A DNA stretch of 64,000 bases from Humisphaera borealis (GTDB taxonomy: Bacteria; Planctomycetota; Phycisphaerae; Tepidisphaerales; Tepidisphaeraceae). The stretch lies in the NCBI RefSeq assembly GCF_015169395.1, contig NZ_CP063458.1, forward strand, positions 310,001 to 374,000. The letters run 5' to 3'. Of the stretch, positions 1-8,231 are shown piece after piece. Position 1 is the stretch's first letter. The number at the start of each line of letters is the position of its first letter. Under the pieces are notes generated by a model, which was not told the DNA's origin, searched no databases, and saw only the letters and a program-made list of their open reading frames with translations. A program made the translations under genes and the position numbers.

Positions 1-984
1 ACGAGTCTGGTGCTCACGGTGAGCCGCACGAACAGCGCCGGCTATGCCGCGGTGAACTGGTCAACCGCGAACGGTAATGTCGCGGGCGCCATCGCACAGG
101 CGGGCAGTGATTACACCGCCAGCACCGGAACCGTTTTCTTTGCGCCCGGACAACTCACCCGGCAGTTGTTCATGAATGTAGTCGGCGACACCGCCGTCGA
201 GAGCAACGAGAGCTTCTTCGTGAATCTTTCGAGCTTCTATTCGGCGACGTTCGCCGACAGTCAAGCGGTTGCCACCATTGTCAATGACGACCAGGCCGTC
301 ACTGTGGCAGGGCTTTCAGTTAACGACGTCTCCATCACCGAAGGGGCCGGCGCTACGACCAAAAACCTGGCGTTTACCGTCTCGCTGAGCAAGAAGGTCG
401 CCAAGGCAGTGACGTTCAGCTACGCCACCCAAGGAAACACCGCGGCCAGCGGCACCGATTTCGTCGCCAAGACCGGCACGGCGACGATCGCCGCCAACGC
501 GCTGTCGGTCGTCGTCAACGTCGTCATCAAGGGAGATGCCGTCTACGAGCCCGACGAGACGTTCTATCTCAAACTCAGCAACGCGGTAAACGCGACGATC
601 CTGGACAACACGGGCATCGGCAAGATCGTCAACGACGAGTTGATTCCGAAGCTGAACATCTTCGACGCGCCATCCATCATCGAAGGCAACAGCGGAACCC
701 GGCAGCTCGTTTACACGGTGAAACTGGACAAGGCATCGTCTACGGCGGTGACGGTAAACTTCGCGACGGCCGACGGCACGGCGAAGGTCGCGTCCAATGA
801 CTACAAGGCCCTCAGCGGCAAGCTGACGTTCGCCGCCGGCGAGACCAGCAAGACGATCATCGTCACGACGGTGGGGGACACACGCAAGGGCGTGGACGAG
901 ACAGTGTTCGTGAAGCTCAGCAGCGCGATCGGCGCTCAGATTGTAGACGGGCAGGCGGTGGGGACGATCAAGAATGATGACTGA
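1..984 (+). CDS. Calx-beta repeat surface protein, C-terminal part (5' end outside the window)
   Basis: The frame is open from the first base, so the true start lies upstream. The visible 327 codons hold three Calx-beta-type modules of about 105-110 residues. Each ends in a VNDD/KNDD-like motif and contains the D-E-T/S-F stretch before the last strands (for example YEPDETFYLKLSN and GVDETVFVKLSS). Calx-beta modules are calcium-binding beta sandwiches found in large secreted or surface adhesins. The protein ends right after the third module with KNDD and no anchor or sorting tail. The gene runs toward an inverted-repeat element beginning about 30 bp after the stop. The family is clear, but the function of the whole protein cannot be told from this fragment. 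Confidence 0.85.
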   Translation, partial: TSLVLTVSRTNSAGYAAVNWSTANGNVAGAIAQAGSDYTASTGTVFFAPGQLTRQLFMNVVGDTAVESNESFFVNLSSFYSATFADSQAVATIVNDDQAVTVAGLSVNDVSITEGAGATTKNLAFTVSLSKKVAKAVTFSYATQGNTAASGTDFVAKTGTATIAANALSVVVNVVIKGDAVYEPDETFYLKLSNAVNATILDNTGIGKIVNDELIPKLNIFDAPSIIEGNSGTRQLVYTVKLDKASSTAVTVNFATADGTAKVASNDYKALSGKLTFAAGETSKTIIVTTVGDTRKGVDETVFVKLSSAIGAQIVDGQAVGTIKNDD

Positions 985-1013
985 TCGGAGGTTGGTAGTC
1001 ATTCGTCCGCAAA

Positions 1014-1150
1014 CTTTTTGCGCCATCCCCGAAGGGATGGGCTCGGACGCGGACATACCGCAAGGTCTGCGATCGTCTTCGATTTGATTTATCCCGACGC
1101 TAGTCGTGTGCCGGCGTCCGAGCCCACCCCTTCGAGGATGGCGCCAAAAT
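1014..1150. repeat. REPIN-like inverted-repeat element 1
   Basis: Two arms of about 37 bp (1014-1050 and 1114-1150) are reverse complements with about four mismatches, separated by roughly 60 bp. Each arm can itself fold, for example CCATCCC-CGAA-GGGATGG. The element fills most of the gap between the adhesin and the serine hydrolase. It has the same paired-hairpin design as the elements at 3345, 20421, 39950, 41273 and 54357, but a different sequence. Confidence 0.8.
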
Positions 1151-1215
1151 GTTCTGGCTCCCGACCCCGACTCCCGACTACTCAACTACTGACGAGGCGC
1201 GGTAAGCTTTTCGGC

Positions 1216-2397
1216 ATGCGAACTGCCAAGCTCCTTTCTTTGTCGTGCATACTCACCGCCATGACGATGACCGCTGCCCGTGCCGCTGATGCGCCACCGA
1301 AACTGCCGGGTGTATCCGAGAAGATGTTGACCTTCGTAAAGGACAGCGAAGTTTCCGGCGTTGTCACGCTGGTCGCGAATAGCGACGGCATCATCCACCT
1401 GAGCGCCGAAGGGCTGGCCGACATCGAAGCCAACAAGCCGATGCAGCCCGACAGCCTGTTCTGGATCGCGTCGATGACCAAGCCGGTGACCGGCGTGGCA
1501 ATGATGATGCTGGTCGATGAGGGCAAGCTTGCGATCGACGATCCGGTCGCGAAGTACATTCCTGAGTTCGCGAACCTGAAGAAGCCGGACGGCTCGCCGG
1601 CGAATTTGACCGTGCGGCATCTGATGACTCACACGTCGGGGTTGTCGGAAGTCTCGCCTGAAGTCGGCAAGACCGCGACGAAGCTCGCCGACCTGATTCC
1701 GTCGTTCCTCAGTAAGCCGACGCAGTTCGTCCCCGGCAGCAAGTGGCAGTATTGCCAGAGCGGTATCAACACCGGTGGGCGGATCGTCGAAGTCATCAGC
1801 GGGATGAGCTACCCCGAGTTCCTGCAGAAGCGGCTGTTCGATCCACTTGGCATGACCGATACCAGCTTCTATCCGCCGAAGGAGAAGTTGGATCGCCTGG
1901 CCGACAGCTACAAGAAGGACGGCATGAAGCTCGCTGCCGTGCCCATTGCGTTCCTGAACGGCAAAAGTCCGAGCGACACCAACCGCTACCCGCTGGCCAA
2001 CGGCGGCTTGTTCTCGACCGCGAAGGACTACGGCACCTTCCTGCGCATGGTACTGAACAAGGGATCGCTCGACGGCAAGACTTACCTGTCGCCTAAAGCG
2101 GTCGAGCAGATGACGTCGGTCCTGAGCGGAGATGTGGTGACCGGCTTCACGCCCGGCAACGGCTGGGGCTTCGGCTGGTGCATCATCCGTGAACCGCAGG
2201 GAGTGAGCGCCAAGCTGTCCCCTGGAAGTCATGGCCACGGCGGGGCGTATGGCACCCAGGCGTGGATCGATCCCAAGGCTGGTTTGGCGCACGTGCTGAT
2301 GATTCAGCGGACGAACTTCAGCAACCCCGGCGGGTCCGACGGTTCGCCGGTACGGCAGGGGTTCCATGAAGCGGTTTCGGAGGCGCTGAAGAAGTGA
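1216..2397 (+). CDS. Secreted class C beta-lactamase-fold serine hydrolase
   Basis: 393 residues. The ATG at 1216 is chosen because it begins a good signal peptide (MRTAKLLSLSCILTAMTMTA, cleavage near ARA-AD); the frame is open further upstream but without secretory character. The catalytic signature is present: S86-M-T-K89 (SxxK), Y179 in WQYCQSG (the tyrosine motif) and H341-G-G near the C-terminus. The family includes penicillin-binding esterases and transesterases, D-aminopeptidases and EstB-type esterases; most members are not antibiotic-degrading. It probably acts in the periplasm on an ester, amide or peptidoglycan-like substrate, which the sequence does not reveal. It is a single gene between repeat elements. 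Confidence 0.85.
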   Translation: MRTAKLLSLSCILTAMTMTAARAADAPPKLPGVSEKMLTFVKDSEVSGVVTLVANSDGIIHLSAEGLADIEANKPMQPDSLFWIASMTKPVTGVAMMMLVDEGKLAIDDPVAKYIPEFANLKKPDGSPANLTVRHLMTHTSGLSEVSPEVGKTATKLADLIPSFLSKPTQFVPGSKWQYCQSGINTGGRIVEVISGMSYPEFLQKRLFDPLGMTDTSFYPPKEKLDRLADSYKKDGMKLAAVPIAFLNGKSPSDTNRYPLANGGLFSTAKDYGTFLRMVLNKGSLDGKTYLSPKAVEQMTSVLSGDVVTGFTPGNGWGFGWCIIREPQGVSAKLSPGSHGHGGAYGTQAWIDPKAGLAHVLMIQRTNFSNPGGSDGSPVRQGFHEAVSEALKK

Positions 2398-2493
2398 CGG
2401 CTGGTCATTGGTCATTGGTCACTCGCAACGCGTCGCCTTGGTAAGAGGCTATTGCCAGTGACAGGTGACCAGTGACAGATGACATCCTCTCTC
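2398..2493. repeat. Imperfect inverted repeat of TGGTCAYT words
   Basis: Just after the hydrolase stop, TGGTCATTGGTCATTGGTCACT is followed about 40 bp later by words of the reverse complement (GTGACAGGTGACCAGTGACA). The pairing is imperfect, so this is a degraded member of the palindromic intergenic class or simply a simple-sequence patch. Confidence 0.45.
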
Positions 2494-2570
2494 CATCCCT
2501 ACCTTCCATCTCGCCCAGCCTCTATAATCCTCGTGGTTTGACACAGACCGTATCGCTGGAAGGAGCCCGC

Positions 2571-3344
2571 GTGGCAAAACGTTCTCCCTTGGCCGAAAAA
2601 CTGGACGAAGTGAAGGACCGCATCGCGAGGGCTTGCGAGAAGCGCAAGCGCGATCCGGCCGAGGTGACCCTCGTTGCTGTCACCAAAACCGCTGCGCCGG
2701 AGCAGATTCGCGAAATCCTTTCGCTCGGCATTGCCGACCTCGGCGAGAGTCGCGTGCAGCAACTCACCCAGCGGGCAGGGCAGCTCAATGAGTTTGTCGC
2801 CAGGCGGCAGATTCATGGCGACGCCGGCACGATGCCGGACAAGATCCGCTGGCACATGATCGGCCACCTTCAGCGGAACAAAGTCAAGTCGCTGCTGCCG
2901 TTCGTCCACCTGATCCACAGCATCGACAGCCTCCGGCTTGCCGAAGAACTTGATGCCCAGGCCGACAAGGCCGGGCGAAAGATTCCGATCCTGCTGCAGG
3001 TCAACGGTTCGGAAGAGCCGCAGAAGCACGGTGTGGCAATCGGGGCGGCGGTCCATCTGGCCGAGCAGATCGACTCCATGCCCGGCCTGCAGCTGACCGG
3101 CCTGATGACGATGGCCGCCCATGAGACCGATCCCGTCAAAATCCGCCAGGCGTTCAGCCGAACACGTGAGGTGTTCGAAGAGCTGAAGTGGAACAAGATC
3201 GGCGGGGCCTCCCTGCGGCACATCAGCATGGGCATGAGCGACGACTTCGAAGTCGCGATCGAAGAAGGAGCAACGATGGTTCGCATTGGTTCCACCCTCT
3301 TCGGTGGCGGCGTGCAGGATCATGAAGGGCTTGAGGAGGCTTAG
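2571..3344 (+). CDS. yggS: YggS family pyridoxal-phosphate homeostasis protein
   Basis: 257 residues from the GTG at 2571, chosen because AAGGAG lies 6 bp upstream and the family N-terminus (short helix, then the barrel) fits; the open frame starts about 100 bp earlier. It is a PLP-binding fold-type III barrel protein without known catalytic activity that buffers PLP in the cytoplasm (YggS/YlmE/PROSC family). Visible signatures are the PLP-lysine strand VAVTKT, IGHLQRNKVK, HSIDSLRLAEEL, MGMSDDFEVAIEEGATMVRIG and the terminal GSTLFG. A perfect TATAAT at 2523-2528 could be its -10 element, but no good -35 is visible. A REPIN starts directly after the stop. Confidence 0.95.
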   Translation: MAKRSPLAEKLDEVKDRIARACEKRKRDPAEVTLVAVTKTAAPEQIREILSLGIADLGESRVQQLTQRAGQLNEFVARRQIHGDAGTMPDKIRWHMIGHLQRNKVKSLLPFVHLIHSIDSLRLAEELDAQADKAGRKIPILLQVNGSEEPQKHGVAIGAAVHLAEQIDSMPGLQLTGLMTMAAHETDPVKIRQAFSRTREVFEELKWNKIGGASLRHISMGMSDDFEVAIEEGATMVRIGSTLFGGGVQDHEGLEEA

Positions 3345-3496
3345 GTAGGGTGGGGTTGACCCACCATCACCCGTCGTTGACCCGTTGTATTCGTCGCCAG
3401 GTGACGTCAGAAACGGGGAGTTGTCGCTCGAAATGCTCCGGCGGACCCACACACCGAGTGTTCGAGAGCAGCTTGGTGGGGTGAACCCCACCCTAC
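3345..3496. repeat. REPIN of the GTAG type, copy A
   Basis: The left REP (3345-3365) is GTAG followed by the hairpin GGTGGG-GTTGA-CCCACC. The right REP (3475-3496) is the inverted form ending in CCTAC. The GTAG tetranucleotide plus imperfect hairpin is the hallmark of REP sequences mobilised by RAYT tyrosine-type transposases, and two REPs in opposite orientation make a REPIN. It starts at the base after the yggS stop and ends 4 bp before the next ATG, so it makes up the whole intergenic space. A sister copy is at 39950-40087. Confidence 0.88.
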
Positions 3497-3500
3497 AGCA

Positions 3501-3797
3501 ATGCCCGACATCGATTTCTTCAACTTCTTCCGCTACGTGCTCGGAACGATCGTGACCGTTTACGCTACGGTCGTGACGTTGCAGTCGATGCGCGGGTGGT
3601 GGGCATGGCTGAATGGGCGGGATCGTTACGTGAGCTTGCTGCGGCGTTATCTGATGGTTCACGGACTTCGCTTGAGATTTCGCACGTTCTGGGGCGATGT
3701 CATCATCTGCCTTTTGCTGTGTGTCGTGTTCGCGTTGATCTGGGTTGCGCACAACAAGATCTACGCTATCGGAGAGGTGCTGCAGAGTGCCCGCTGA
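3501..3797 (+). CDS. Small two-helix membrane protein, unknown function
   Basis: 98 residues. Two hydrophobic helices are visible: about residues 10-28 (VLGTIVTVYATVVTLQSM region) and 64-83 (VIICLLLCVVFALIWVAHN). A basic, tyrosine- and tryptophan-containing loop (GRDRYVSLLRRYL) lies between them. I recognise no family. Its last 11 bp overlap the start of the next gene, so the two are probably translated together. No Shine-Dalgarno is visible because the REPIN abuts the start codon. Confidence 0.65.
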   Translation: MPDIDFFNFFRYVLGTIVTVYATVVTLQSMRGWWAWLNGRDRYVSLLRRYLMVHGLRLRFRTFWGDVIICLLLCVVFALIWVAHNKIYAIGEVLQSAR

Positions 3798-4791
3798 TTC
3801 TTCACCTTCGCCGGCCGATGTCCGTCTGTTGCCCGACAACAGTGCCGGTGGTTCCGACGCGCGCGTTGATGCCAGGAGCAGCGATTTTCTGGCCCGAAAC
3901 GAGGCCGAAGTCGTAGCTGCGGCTACCCCCGGCCGTCAGCTTTCGGATCTGCCCAAGGACGAACTGGAAAACCTGGCCGAAGAGTTCGGCATTGATCCGA
4001 CGCGGTTCAAGGACCGCCAGGGCCTGGTCGCGGCGATTCACGACCGGCGACAGACGATCGCCGGGTTCGAGCGTGACGCGCTGCTCGATGTCGTTCGCTG
4101 GGGCCGTCGTCCGGTGGCGGTGAACGCCAGCAAGGAGCAGCTGGCTCAGGAGATCGCACGGATCAAGTCGATGCGGTTCGTCGGGCTGTCGCACCGGGGG
4201 TTGGTGGTGCTGGCCAGAATGCGCGGTGTTACTGCGGAGGATGCCGAGCCGATCCCCGACCTGATCAAGAAGCTGCGGAAGCAGGAAGGCTTCTTCGCGA
4301 AGCTCAGCCGTAAGCGACGGTCGGTGATCGCGTCGGTGGTGTCGAGCGTGGTTGGCGAGCCCGACAGCGCCCGCGAGTATCAGTACCTGCCGACGCCTGA
4401 GGGTCGCCAGCCCGTCGGCAGTGGCCCGGCATCGGCGACGATCAAGGAAGAAATCGAAGACGCCGGCCTGTTCGGCGGTATTACCAATCGCATCAAGAAG
4501 TCGGCCGACACGTACATCAATCAGAAGCTGGATGAGATCGAGACGCGCATCGACCGCAAGCTCGACGAGATCGACCGCCGGTTGGCGGAGTGGCGGGACA
4601 AGGAGGTCGCGAACCGGATCAAGATTCTCAAGATCACGCTTTGGGCGAGCGTCATCGTCGGTATCGTGTCGCTGATCTATTCGTACGTGAAGGTGAACTT
4701 CCCGGTCGGCGCGGACAAGCCGGTACCGAAGGTCGTCGCGCCGCCGGTGTTGCACCCCGCACCACTGGCCCCGGAGCCGGCGAATCCATAG
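3787..4791 (+). CDS. Membrane protein with Rho-N-like (SAP-like) helical domain and coiled coil
   Basis: 334 residues from the GTG at 3787, which has GGAGAGG 9 bp upstream inside the preceding gene. Residues about 51-92 (LPKDELENLAEEFGIDP...) resemble the Rho termination factor N-terminal domain, a small helical nucleic-acid-associated fold; a looser similar helical patch lies at 112-148. Residues about 240-275 form a charged coiled coil (KLDEIETRIDRKLDEIDRR), followed by one transmembrane helix at about 281-300 and a proline-rich tail. The function is unknown. The overlap with the upstream 98-residue membrane protein suggests a two-protein membrane complex (inference). Confidence 0.7.
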   Translation: MPADSSPSPADVRLLPDNSAGGSDARVDARSSDFLARNEAEVVAAATPGRQLSDLPKDELENLAEEFGIDPTRFKDRQGLVAAIHDRRQTIAGFERDALLDVVRWGRRPVAVNASKEQLAQEIARIKSMRFVGLSHRGLVVLARMRGVTAEDAEPIPDLIKKLRKQEGFFAKLSRKRRSVIASVVSSVVGEPDSAREYQYLPTPEGRQPVGSGPASATIKEEIEDAGLFGGITNRIKKSADTYINQKLDEIETRIDRKLDEIDRRLAEWRDKEVANRIKILKITLWASVIVGIVSLIYSYVKVNFPVGADKPVPKVVAPPVLHPAPLAPEPANP

Positions 4792-4823
4792 GAGCGTCGG
4801 ACGTCGCCTGTCATTCAGCCCAC

Positions 4824-6488
4824 ATGGATGTGCCGATCCAACAATTCATCTGGCTATGCGGGGCATCTCTGTCGACGGTCGCAGTCGCGTGGCTCGTATG
4901 TCGCCGGATACGTGCCTCAAAGACAAACGACCCTGCCGCCCGTATAACCCCTCCACCCGTGTCTCCGCAGCAGCTCGAACAAACACTCCGCGACCTCCCT
5001 CGCGTCGGCACGCTCATTAAAGATCGCGGCTATCGCCAGATCTGGCGGTTCGAGTTCGACGGGAAGGCGTATTACCTCAAGTTCTATCCCCGGGGCCGTT
5101 CATTCTTCTCCCGCGACGGCTGGCGTCGGCGATTCCGGGGATCACCGGCATACAACGAGTTTCAACGCCTGCAGTGGCTCCAAAAGGCGAAGATCCCGGC
5201 GCCACGAGCCGTAGCGATCCTCGGCGGGTTCGTACTCGACGGCATCAAGGGAGACGCCGTCATCCTGCATGCGATTGAACCGTCCGTCTCGCTGGACGAA
5301 TTGCTCAACGATCAGGCGGTGCACGGCGAGTATTCGTCTCGTCAGCGCCGCGACCTGGCCGACCAGGTGATCGATCTCGTGTACAAGCTCGGACAGGCCG
5401 GGTACGGGCATCACGACCTTCACCTCGGTAACTTTCTGCTTCACGACGGCAGGCTCCATCTGATCGACGCCTACGCCTTGCGAAAGGGCGGCTTGACCAC
5501 CGCTGACGTACTGATGCTCGGTGCGGGAGTCGCCAGGTTTGCGACGACAACCGACCTGCTGCGGGGCTGGCGAAAGCTTGTCGGTGAGGGGCCGATACCC
5601 CGTTCAAACCCGAACGCGTCCGCCATCTGGCAGAGCCAGCTCAGTCGCATCAAGGGTGGGAATCGCTACTTCGGTCGGCTGTCCCTGGACGGTTGGCGCG
5701 GCGTGTTCTTCAAGCAGACCAAGCACCCTCGGCGCTGGGCGGAAGTCAGTCACCTGGAAGTCTCCAAGATGGACTGGCAGTCCACCCTGCCGGCGATCGT
5801 CCGTGCACTGGAGGACGGGTCATTAAAGACACTCAAGTCCAGTCCCAGCGGCGACGTGTACGAAGGGGCGTTGAAGCTGGGCGAGTACAACGTTGACGTC
5901 GTCATCAAGCAGCCGCACAAGCGATACTGGTATCGATACTTCAACGAGATCGGCAGGGGGTCGCGATCCCGCCGCGCCTGGTACAAGGCGTGGAACCTGA
6001 TCGTTCGTGACCTCCCAACCGCCTGGCCGCTGGCGTACTTCGAGCGGACGCGGCTGGGCTACGTGACACAGTCGTTCATCGTGTTCGAGAAAGTCCCTGG
6101 CCCGACATTCTGGACAGTCGATCTGGACGCGCTGACCGACCGAAGCAGGGAGATGCTGTTCCACCGGGCCGGCCGGTTGCTGCGGTTGCTCGAACGCTTC
6201 GGCATGTCGCACTTCGATGCCAAGGCCAGCAACTGGATCGTTCGTGCCGACGAGGCAACCGGGCCGTCGCCGGTACTGATCGACGTTGATGGCATCCGAT
6301 TCCGCCGGTGGACGGCGCTGGGGATCGACCGCCTGTTGCGTAGCCTTCTGGGACGAAAGCAGTATTCGCCGGACGATTCGCTGGCGCTGTGCCGTGGGTA
6401 CGCGCCGTACACGCGGCTGGAGGCACCAAGGACCGACGCAGAAGTGGAAGATCCTGCCCGCACTTCGGATACGCCGGGAGATGGCTAG
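4824..6488 (+). CDS. Membrane-anchored tandem WaaP/Kdo-kinase-like protein
   Basis: 554 residues from the ATG at 4824, which gives one N-terminal hydrophobic helix (about 7-26). Two protein-kinase-fold domains of the lipopolysaccharide-kinase (WaaP/InaA/KdkA) type follow. Domain 1 has Lys86 in AYYLKFY, the catalytic loop HHDLHLGN (Asp198) and the metal-binding Asp in HLIDAY. Domain 2 has Lys362 in VDVVIKQPHKR, HFDAKASNW (Asp465) and VLIDVDG. Both copies therefore keep the key residues. It lies directly upstream of a family-9 glycosyltransferase, fitting phosphorylation of a lipopolysaccharide-core sugar at the inner membrane (inference). The substrate is unknown. Confidence 0.78.
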   Translation: MDVPIQQFIWLCGASLSTVAVAWLVCRRIRASKTNDPAARITPPPVSPQQLEQTLRDLPRVGTLIKDRGYRQIWRFEFDGKAYYLKFYPRGRSFFSRDGWRRRFRGSPAYNEFQRLQWLQKAKIPAPRAVAILGGFVLDGIKGDAVILHAIEPSVSLDELLNDQAVHGEYSSRQRRDLADQVIDLVYKLGQAGYGHHDLHLGNFLLHDGRLHLIDAYALRKGGLTTADVLMLGAGVARFATTTDLLRGWRKLVGEGPIPRSNPNASAIWQSQLSRIKGGNRYFGRLSLDGWRGVFFKQTKHPRRWAEVSHLEVSKMDWQSTLPAIVRALEDGSLKTLKSSPSGDVYEGALKLGEYNVDVVIKQPHKRYWYRYFNEIGRGSRSRRAWYKAWNLIVRDLPTAWPLAYFERTRLGYVTQSFIVFEKVPGPTFWTVDLDALTDRSREMLFHRAGRLLRLLERFGMSHFDAKASNWIVRADEATGPSPVLIDVDGIRFRRWTALGIDRLLRSLLGRKQYSPDDSLALCRGYAPYTRLEAPRTDAEVEDPARTSDTPGDG

Positions 6489-6557
6489 GGTAGGGGTCGT
6501 GTCGAGTCCGCTGAAGTGGATGGCATCGCCTTCCGGGACAGGTCAAGTTTGAACTGC

Positions 6558-7586
6558 ATGCAGCGGATCCCTTTTCAAACCTCGCCACGCCGCGTCCTGA
6601 TCGTGAAGCCCAGCGCGATCGGCGATGTTGTGCATACGCTGCCTATCCTGAAGCTCGTCAAGAATCGCTGGCCACTCGCGGAGGTGAGCTGGCTCGTCAC
6701 GCCCGCCTGTGCGGGCATTCTCGACCAGCATCCCCTGTTGCACGAAGTCATTCGATTCGACCGAAAGATGTTCGGCCGCAGCTGGCGGCAGCCGAGCGTG
6801 CTTCGATCCCTGTTTGAGTTTGGTGAACGGCTCAAGCGCCGGCGGTTCGATGTCGCGATCGACCTGCAGGGACTTTTTCGCAGTGGTTGGCTGACATTCC
6901 AGACCGCCGCGCCGATCCGCATTGGTCTCTCTGATGCCCGCGAGTTTGCCACGCTGTTCTACACGCACCGCATCACCGTCGGCCGGCGCGAGCAGCATGC
7001 GATCGAACGCTACCTGTCGGTGGCCGAAGCAATAGGAGCCGGTCGAGGCCCTGTGGAGTTCCCATTCGCGACGACCGCCGCCGATGAAGCGTTCGTTCGC
7101 GATCGAGTTCCTGCAAAGTATGCCCTGTTGTTCCCGGGCACCAACTGGGCGACCAAGCGATGGCCGGTGGAAAAGTTTGCCGCCCTTGTTGCACGCCTGA
7201 AGCAACGGTTTGGCCTTGAGACGGTGGTCGGCGGGGCACCCAATGAAGTGGACCTTGCGGCGAAGATTCCAACGGCCGTCAACCTGGCGGGCCGGACAAC
7301 ACTCAACCAGCTTGTCGCGTTGATCGCTCGATCAGCGGTCGTGATCAGCAACGACAGCGGTCCGATGCACATCGCCGCCGCCCTGGGCCGGCCACTGGTG
7401 GCACCGTTCGGCCCGACCAATCCCATACGAACCGGGCCGTACGGACGCCTGGGTAGCGTCGTCAAGCTCGATCTGCCCTGCAGCCCCTGCTACAGCAGAC
7501 ATTGCTCGCACCAGAGTTGCCTGCAATGGCTGGAGATCGATGCGGTTCTGCGGGTCGTGGAACGAGAACTCACCGGAAGTTATTGA
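6558..7586 (+). CDS. Glycosyltransferase family 9 (heptosyltransferase-like)
   Basis: 342 residues from the ATG at 6558; an in-frame ATG at 6516 is the alternative, and neither has a clear Shine-Dalgarno. GT9 hallmarks are the N-terminal KPSAIGDVVHTLPIL, DLQGLFRSGWL, LFPGTNWATKRWP (donor-binding region), NLAGRTTLNQLVALI and SNDSGPMHIAAALGRP followed by GPTNPIRTGPYG. GT9 enzymes (WaaC, WaaF, RfaQ) transfer heptose to the lipopolysaccharide core at the inner face of the cytoplasmic membrane. It forms a likely operon with the upstream double-kinase gene (69-bp gap). Its last 17 bp overlap the end of the convergent yajQ gene. Confidence 0.88.
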   Translation: MQRIPFQTSPRRVLIVKPSAIGDVVHTLPILKLVKNRWPLAEVSWLVTPACAGILDQHPLLHEVIRFDRKMFGRSWRQPSVLRSLFEFGERLKRRRFDVAIDLQGLFRSGWLTFQTAAPIRIGLSDAREFATLFYTHRITVGRREQHAIERYLSVAEAIGAGRGPVEFPFATTAADEAFVRDRVPAKYALLFPGTNWATKRWPVEKFAALVARLKQRFGLETVVGGAPNEVDLAAKIPTAVNLAGRTTLNQLVALIARSAVVISNDSGPMHIAAALGRPLVAPFGPTNPIRTGPYGRLGSVVKLDLPCSPCYSRHCSHQSCLQWLEIDAVLRVVERELTGSY

Positions 7587-8070
7587 ACTGTACCGGCACC
7601 TCTGGCGGGTTGGCTTTCAGATGTGCGATGACCGCCTGCAGGTCATCTCGCTTTGGGCCGGTCACGCGCAGGGTGTCGCCCTGGATTGAAACCTGCACTT
7701 TCAGCTTCAGATCCTTGATCGACTTCTGAATCGCCTTGGCAACATCCTTCTCGATCCCGCTCTTGAGCTTCGCCTTCTGACGCACGGTCTTGTGCGTGGC
7801 CTGCTCCAGTTTCTGGTAGTCCAGCGCCTTGGGGTCGATCCCGCGCTTGATCATCTTCTCGACCAGAACCTTCTTGACCGCGTCCAGCTGGGACTCGGCG
7901 TCTGCCGTCAGGACGAGTTCCTTGTCTTTACGATTCAGCTCCGAGATCGACGCCGCACTGCCCTTGAAATCGTAGCGCGTAATGACCTCCTTGATCGCCT
8001 GATTGACGGCGTTGTCCATCTCCTGGAGGTTGATCTCGGACACGATGTCGAATGATGGGTCGGCTGGCAT
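7570..8070 (-). CDS. yajQ: YajQ family nucleotide-binding protein (DUF520)
   Basis: 166 residues, the usual length. The start at 8070 is set by AAGGAG upstream and the family N-terminus MPADPSFDIVSE. Further signatures are NAVNQAIKEVITRYDFKGS, a central DPKALDYQKLEQAT and the C-terminal VTGPKRDDLQAVIAHLK. YajQ-type proteins bind nucleotides or RNA; some (Xanthomonas XC_3703) bind cyclic di-GMP and act with a transcription factor. It is cytoplasmic and monocistronic here, tail-to-tail with the glycosyltransferase gene. Confidence 0.95.
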   Translation of the reverse strand: MPADPSFDIVSEINLQEMDNAVNQAIKEVITRYDFKGSAASISELNRKDKELVLTADAESQLDAVKKVLVEKMIKRGIDPKALDYQKLEQATHKTVRQKAKLKSGIEKDVAKAIQKSIKDLKLKVQVSIQGDTLRVTGPKRDDLQAVIAHLKANPPEVPVQFNNFR

Positions 8071-8231
8071 AGTGGGTCGCTCCTTCGGTCTGTTGCTTGA
8101 GTTGGAGATACCAGAAACGGCAGAACAGGCAAAGCCGCCGGCAACAGCCCGCCAACGCAGACAGCCCGTGCCCACCCAGGTCAACCGGGATGCGCACGGG
8201 TGTGTGTCAGGCTGTGCAAAGGTTGGAAGCG

